Of a DNA stretch of 64,000 bases, positions 59,625 through 64,000 are shown piece after piece. Both the position numbers and the translations under genes were made by a program. The notes under the pieces are model-generated. The model had not been told where the DNA came from. It saw only the letters and a program-made list of their open reading frames with translations, and did not search any database. Each line of letters begins with the position of its first letter. Within the stretch, counting starts at the first letter, position 1. This stretch comes from Trichocoleus desertorum NBK24 (GTDB taxonomy: Bacteria; Cyanobacteriota; Cyanobacteriia; FACHB-46): assembly GCF_030409055.1 (NCBI RefSeq), contig NZ_CP116619.1, positions 2,370,628 to 2,434,627 of the forward strand, read 5' to 3'.

Positions 59625-62600
59625 TCATACCGAGGCACTTTGAGGCTCTAGTTTAATGCCTATCACTTGAGTATGCGCCCCACGAGCTTGGGTAACACCA
59701 ATGGTGCGCTCAGCAGACTCAATCATAGGACGGCGAAGACTCACCACAATAAACTGCGCTTGTTGGGCCTGTTGCCTAATCATTCTAGCTAATCGCTCCA
59801 CATTTGCTCCATCCAAGAACATGTCCACCTCGTCGAAGGCATAGAACGGCGAGGGACGGTAGCGTTGGAGTGCAAAGATGAAACTGAGCGCTGTCAGGGA
59901 TTTTTCACCCCCCGACATGGAGGCGAGGCGCTGCACGGGTTTGCCTTTGGGGTGGGCGACTAGATTCAGGCCACTATTAAAAGGATCTTGGTGATCGTCT
60001 AGCTGCAAGTGCCCGTCGCCATCAGAGAGTTCAGCAAAGATGACTTGGAAGTTGGCATTCACGGCATCAAAGGCTTCTTTGAAAGCTCGCTGCCGCAGAG
60101 TGGTGAAGTTCTCAATGCGTAGAAGTAGTTCGGTGCGTTCTTCTTCCAGAATGGTCAGCTTTTGTGTCAGTTCTTCCAGGCGGGTTTGAGTGCGATCGTA
60201 CTCTTCTAGCGCCAACATGTTGACAGGTTCCATTGCCTGAATCCGCTTTTGCAGCGATCGCAACTCTTGCTGCAACTGCTCCAAACCCAAATTTTCCGGC
60301 AGTTCGGGCAAGGGATCGGGCAGTTCTGCCTGTTGTTCGCTGAGCTGTTGTTGCAGTTCTACCAACTGTTGCCGCTGGGCTAGGAGGGTTTCTTGCAGTT
60401 TTTGCCGTTGCCACTCTAGCTGTTGTTGCGCGGTTTGTCGTTCGCGCAATTGTCGCTCTAGGCGATCACGGGCTTGCTTAGAAACCCCCAACGTTTTCTC
60501 TAAGGTTGCCAGTTCAGCTTGGGTTTGGGCAATCTGTTGCTGGAGCGTAGTTTGCTGTTCGCTTAGGCCAGCTTGCTGATTGACTTGAGCGGTTTGCTGG
60601 GTGCGGAACTCTTGCAAGCGGGTTTGGCCTTGCTGCACTTTTTCCTGCAACCGTTGTTGTTGATTTTCCAGGTCTTTCAGGCGTTGCTCAGCAGCCCGCA
60701 GCGCTAATTCGCGCTCATGTAGTTGCGCTTCTTGCGCCCGAATCGCTACCTGGATTTGCTGCCACTCACTATGAGTTTGAGATTGCTCTAGCTCAGCCAG
60801 AGTTTGTCGCCACTCTTGCAGTTGGGCTTCCTGGGCAGGAATTTCAGTTTCTAGCTTCTGTAACCGTATCTGAGCTGTGGTTAGCTCTTGGGAATTTTGC
60901 TGAAGCTGGGTTTCGAGTTGCGATCGCTGTTGAGTGAGACTCTTCAGCTCTTTTTGTAATTGCTCGACTTGCAGTTGGTTTTCCCGATGAGCTTGGCGGG
61001 CTTCGATCAGTTCTTGCGATCGCTGCTTCACCGCCACCGAGGCTTTGGCGATCTCATTGGTACAACGGTTGAGGATGCGATCGATCTCTTGTAAGCGTTT
61101 TTTTAGCTCGACAATCTCTGCTGACTCGGTGGGGTCAGCTTTCCCAAAATGGATGGCGTAACGGCTATCGCTGCTTCCCCCGCTCATTGCGCCGCTGGTT
61201 TCTAGCAATTCGCCATCGAGTGTTACCATGCGGTGCTTGCCGATGTAACGACGGGCATCATTTAGAGTTTCGAAGACGACCGTGTAGCCGAACACATAGG
61301 CAAACACATCCAGATAGCGCGGATCGCACTCAATCAAGTTTACAGCGTAGTCCACGAAGCCAGAGCCAACCCGTTCCCAAGGCGCATTGGAAATCCGAGG
61401 GGCTTGGATTTTGTTGAGAGGGAGGAAAGTGGCTCGTCCGGCACGTTTCTGCTTCAGTAGCTCAATTCCAGCCGCCGCTACGGCATCATCTTCTACGACT
61501 AACTGGCCTAGACGACCACCCGCCGCAGTTTCTAACGCTAACTGATATTGCGGTTCTACTCGACCCAGTTGCGCCACCAGACCGCAGACACCAGGCATCC
61601 CAGTTTGCAGAATCAGCCGCGTTGCATGAGTGCCCTGGGATTCTTGAGCGGCTTGAGCCTGGGCTTCTAGTTTGTCCAGGCGGCGCTGTTTTTCCCGTTG
61701 CTCTTGTAATAAGCGAGTTTCGGTGTCCTTTTGAATTTGCAGATTTTGCTCTGTATTGGCAACGGCTTGAGCGAGTTCCTGCACTTGCTGAGCAAGGCGA
61801 TCGCGCGTCTCACTTTGCTGGGTGGCGATCGCTTCCTTCTCCGCGATTTCTTGCGTCACCGCCTGTAATAAGTGCGTTTGTTCTTGAATCTGCCGCTCTA
61901 GTTGCGTGGTTCGTTCTCGTAACCGTGCTTGCTCAGTGCGCTGAGGCTCCAAGCTTTGCAACAGTGTGTCAATTTGTTGGTGCAGGCTGGTTTGTTGCTG
62001 TACCCAAGCTTCGGAAGCAGAGGCGATCGTACTGGCTGCTTCACGATTTTGATTGAGAGTCTGCTCCGCTTCATCCCTTGCCTGTTGTAGGGGAGCGAGA
62101 CTTTGCGTCCCTGCGATTTGCTCTTTAGCCAGGTTCTCCAGGGTTTTGAGGTATTCCTGGCTTTCCTGCTGAGTTTTAGTTAGGTTTGCCGCTGTTTCTT
62201 GGCTCGCCTTGATTAAATCCTGCTGCTGTCGTTGCAGTTGCCGCAGCTCAGCTTCACGAGTAGCAAGGGTGGCTTGGAGGGCGAGTTGTTCTTCCTCACC
62301 CAGTGCTTTCACTCGACTGTTGAGTTCTTCTAGTTCTGCCGTGGCTTGTTGCACTTCAGCCGTAACCGTGGTTAATTGGGCAGCTAATTCTGTAGTCTGG
62401 CGAGCGCCTGCTTCAATTTGTTGATGGAGTTGTTGTGCTTGTCGCTGTTGAGTCCGCCAAGCCAACACGCCTTCCCACTGTTCTTTGGCTTGCAGGTCTT
62501 TGCGTAATTTCTGATATTTCTCGGCTTTGACACGGTCTTGCGCCAAGCGATCGCGCTGCACCACTAATTCATTTTCGACAATGCGAAAGCGGTCTTCTCG

Positions 62601-63224
62601 TTCTTTAACCGCATCCAGCTTGTCTTTGGCTTGAATAATCTTGCGATCGAAGGATGCTACCCCAGCCAGCTCATCAATAATGGCTCGACGTTCGCGGGGG
62701 TTCATCGAAATGATGCTGGTCACGTCCCCCTGGAGCACTACGTTGTAGCCTTCGGGGTAAATCCGCAGCCGATTTAGATGCTCGTGCAGTTCGGTAAGGG
62801 TGCAAGGCTCCCCATTAATGTAGTAGTTGGAGGTGTAGGTGCCCTGCTGCGTCACCCGGAGTTTCCGCATCACAGTCCAATCACTGGACTCCGAGCTTTG
62901 TAGCTTAAACTTGTTCTCCGAGTTAGGGTTCTCAGCCGCTAGATTCGAGAGTTCGTCTTCTAGATCAAAAGTGACAGTTACACTCGCTTCGACGGTAGAG
63001 CGTCCCCGTGCAGTTTGCTGGTTGTTCACCAAGTCAGGCAGTCTCTCAGCCCGCATGCCTTTGGAACTAGACAAACCCAGGGCAAACAGCAACGCATCTA
63101 GAATATTAGACTTTCCCGATCCGTTCGGTCCCGAAACCACAGTAAAACCAGGGAGCAACGGAACTGGGGTCGTGCCGCCAAAAGATTTGAAATTAGAGAG
63201 TTCCACCCGCTTGACGTACACCAC
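59625..63224 (-). CDS. smc: Chromosome segregation ATPase SMC
   Basis: ~1199 residues from the GTG at 63224, giving MVYVKRVELSNFKSFGG as in related proteins; the frame opens at 63248. Walker A GPNGSGKSN, the two long coiled coils, the hinge (around GMPGVCGLVAQLG), signature MSGGEKSLTALSF and Walker B FYAFDEVDMFLDG are complete. SMC dimers organise and segregate the chromosome with ScpA and ScpB, which are not in this window. The coils are very rich in Gln, Glu and Ala. Confidence 0.96.
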   Translation of the reverse strand: MVYVKRVELSNFKSFGGTTPVPLLPGFTVVSGPNGSGKSNILDALLFALGLSSSKGMRAERLPDLVNNQQTARGRSTVEASVTVTFDLEDELSNLAAENPNSENKFKLQSSESSDWTVMRKLRVTQQGTYTSNYYINGEPCTLTELHEHLNRLRIYPEGYNVVLQGDVTSIISMNPRERRAIIDELAGVASFDRKIIQAKDKLDAVKEREDRFRIVENELVVQRDRLAQDRVKAEKYQKLRKDLQAKEQWEGVLAWRTQQRQAQQLHQQIEAGARQTTELAAQLTTVTAEVQQATAELEELNSRVKALGEEEQLALQATLATREAELRQLQRQQQDLIKASQETAANLTKTQQESQEYLKTLENLAKEQIAGTQSLAPLQQARDEAEQTLNQNREAASTIASASEAWVQQQTSLHQQIDTLLQSLEPQRTEQARLRERTTQLERQIQEQTHLLQAVTQEIAEKEAIATQQSETRDRLAQQVQELAQAVANTEQNLQIQKDTETRLLQEQREKQRRLDKLEAQAQAAQESQGTHATRLILQTGMPGVCGLVAQLGRVEPQYQLALETAAGGRLGQLVVEDDAVAAAGIELLKQKRAGRATFLPLNKIQAPRISNAPWERVGSGFVDYAVNLIECDPRYLDVFAYVFGYTVVFETLNDARRYIGKHRMVTLDGELLETSGAMSGGSSDSRYAIHFGKADPTESAEIVELKKRLQEIDRILNRCTNEIAKASVAVKQRSQELIEARQAHRENQLQVEQLQKELKSLTQQRSQLETQLQQNSQELTTAQIRLQKLETEIPAQEAQLQEWRQTLAELEQSQTHSEWQQIQVAIRAQEAQLHERELALRAAEQRLKDLENQQQRLQEKVQQGQTRLQEFRTQQTAQVNQQAGLSEQQTTLQQQIAQTQAELATLEKTLGVSKQARDRLERQLRERQTAQQQLEWQRQKLQETLLAQRQQLVELQQQLSEQQAELPDPLPELPENLGLEQLQQELRSLQKRIQAMEPVNMLALEEYDRTQTRLEELTQKLTILEEERTELLLRIENFTTLRQRAFKEAFDAVNANFQVIFAELSDGDGHLQLDDHQDPFNSGLNLVAHPKGKPVQRLASMSGGEKSLTALSFIFALQRYRPSPFYAFDEVDMFLDGANVERLARMIRQQAQQAQFIVVSLRRPMIESAERTIGVTQARGAHTQVIGIKLEPQSASV

Positions 63225-63410
63225 TAGCGAAGCTTCTAGTAAGTACAAATTTACTAACTACTGTACCAGATGAGAATCACCAGATGACAATAATGTCCAA
63301 CAGAGTAGCACGAGCCTCTTTAGAAGCAGTCAAAAATTCAACAACTCTATATTGCTCTTGCTCAATACTCGATTAAATAGTCGGCATGTCTGTTCAGATT
63401 GAAAATTCTC

Positions 63411-63460
63411 CAAGATCGATCTTGATCTTTTTTGATCTAATAGATTATTATCGATCTTAA
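63411..63460. promoter_or_regulatory. GATC-rich palindromic site before the last gene
   Basis: CAAGATCGATCTTG (63411-63424) is a perfect 14-bp palindrome. TGATCT and TCGATCTTAA follow within 36 bp, so half-sites repeat. It lies 45-58 bp upstream of the start at 63469 and may be an operator for that gene. Confidence 0.4.
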
Positions 63461-63468
63461 GTTCATTC

Positions 63469-64000
63469 ATGAATCGGATTACTGATATGGCTACTGATTA
63501 CTCTAAAGAGTCTTTCTTAAAGTTTTTGGATTATCTAGTAGATCGAGGTTTGATCAAGTATCAAACCGTAAGAGGTTGGCGTTCTGCGGCTTCTAAGCTT
63601 TTGAATGATCTTTCGGATGCTGAAGAAGCTGATGTTCGAACTATAGATCTTGAGTTGGCTGTACACAAAGCAGCAAATCGAGAGCCAGGATTGATATCTC
63701 CACAGTCGCTCAAAACCTACCAGCAACGCATTGCGATTGCAATTCAGGAATTTGTTGCATGGCGCAGCAATCCCGCTGGTTACAAACCTCGAAGCTCAAA
63801 TGGGCAAACAGGTACTAACAAATCTGTTGAGCGACTAGTAGTACAAGAGCGCTCGATCTCAGAAAAGCACGAAAGAGAGAATCTAATTCTTCATAGTGGC
63901 CTAACGCTGTCTTATCCGCTGCGGTCTGATTTCCTAGCACAGGTTGTTATACCTCGTGATTTGAATGTTGTAGAAGCTAAGCGCTTAGGAGCCTTTCTAT
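63469..64000 (+). CDS. 3'-truncated accessory gene, function unknown
   Basis: ATG at 63469; the frame stays open for 177 codons to the window edge. Residues ~8-75 (SFLKFLDYLVDRGLIKYQTVRGWRSAASKLL and following) form short helices like the SAM-like core-binding domain of tyrosine recombinases; ISPQSLKTYQQRIAIAIQEF is similar. Then comes a basic hydrophilic linker and, at the end, LSYPLRSDFLAQVVIPRDLNVVEAKRLGAFL, a strand and helix that look like a separate C-terminal domain rather than a recombinase. Codon use is more A/T-rich than in the neighbouring smc. No name is assigned. Confidence 0.7.
   Translation, partial: MNRITDMATDYSKESFLKFLDYLVDRGLIKYQTVRGWRSAASKLLNDLSDAEEADVRTIDLELAVHKAANREPGLISPQSLKTYQQRIAIAIQEFVAWRSNPAGYKPRSSNGQTGTNKSVERLVVQERSISEKHERENLILHSGLTLSYPLRSDFLAQVVIPRDLNVVEAKRLGAFL

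Overview
The window is cyanobacterial chromosome. Photosystem genes (psbA, psaA-psaB), a phycobilisome-degradation adaptor (nblA), two tocopherol-pathway genes, cyanobacteria-restricted families (Ycf23/DUF561, DUF3082, DUF2811) and very frequent copies of the octamer GCGATCGC (HIP1) all say so. Base composition is near 50% GC. The density of Ser/Thr kinases and response regulators fits a filamentous, Leptolyngbya-like cyanobacterium, but the species cannot be read from the sequence.

Layout. 0-9 kb: the 3' end of a tRNA CCA-adding enzyme, then a phospho-signalling stretch (Ser/Thr kinase, ABC1 kinase-like protein, PP2C phosphatase, nblA, tandem universal stress protein, second Ser/Thr kinase). 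9-20 kb: a small conserved protein, anmK, a serine hydrolase, a Ktr potassium transporter pair, a TenA protein, tocopherol methyltransferase and homogentisate phytyltransferase genes, and a large PlsY/phosphotransferase fusion. 20-27 kb: psbA (Glu130 form), a HIT protein, a YifB/ComM ATPase, a papain-family protein with a long acidic tail, tRNA-Glu and purB. 26.8-30.5 kb: an IS630-family element inserted in the 3' end of a three-gene signalling operon (receiver, PAS-CRP regulator, coiled-coil receiver). 30.9-33.8 kb: three exported proteins (phosphoesterase and two SH3b proteins). 33.9-38 kb: rsmA, ispE, DUF3082, a phased array of DnaA-box-like sites, DUF2811 and a PHP-domain protein. 38-50 kb: an unannotated 36-residue membrane peptide, a LuxR-type response regulator, a PGRP amidase, a LOG-like protein, wecB, a PilT-type ATPase, a KaiB-domain fusion, a thioredoxin-NHL protein and a lipoprotein with repeated FFNRF motifs. 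50-64 kb: psaA-psaB, an endonuclease III-like protein, a DUF2513-like protein, ycf23, a PRC-barrel protein, smc, and the start of an accessory gene that runs off the window.

Most of the window is chromosomal housekeeping. The points that merit most attention are: the roughly 11-bp phased run of TTTTCCACA boxes next to an AT-rich stretch at 36.14-36.26 kb, a candidate replication origin or DnaA-controlled site; the IS insertion whose removal with one 3-bp repeat restores the 3' end of the disrupted receiver gene; the operon in which both receiver domains lack the phospho-accepting aspartate; the PlsY-phosphotransferase and KaiB fusions; and the lipoprotein with a repeated short motif in a disordered Pro/Glu-rich chain.
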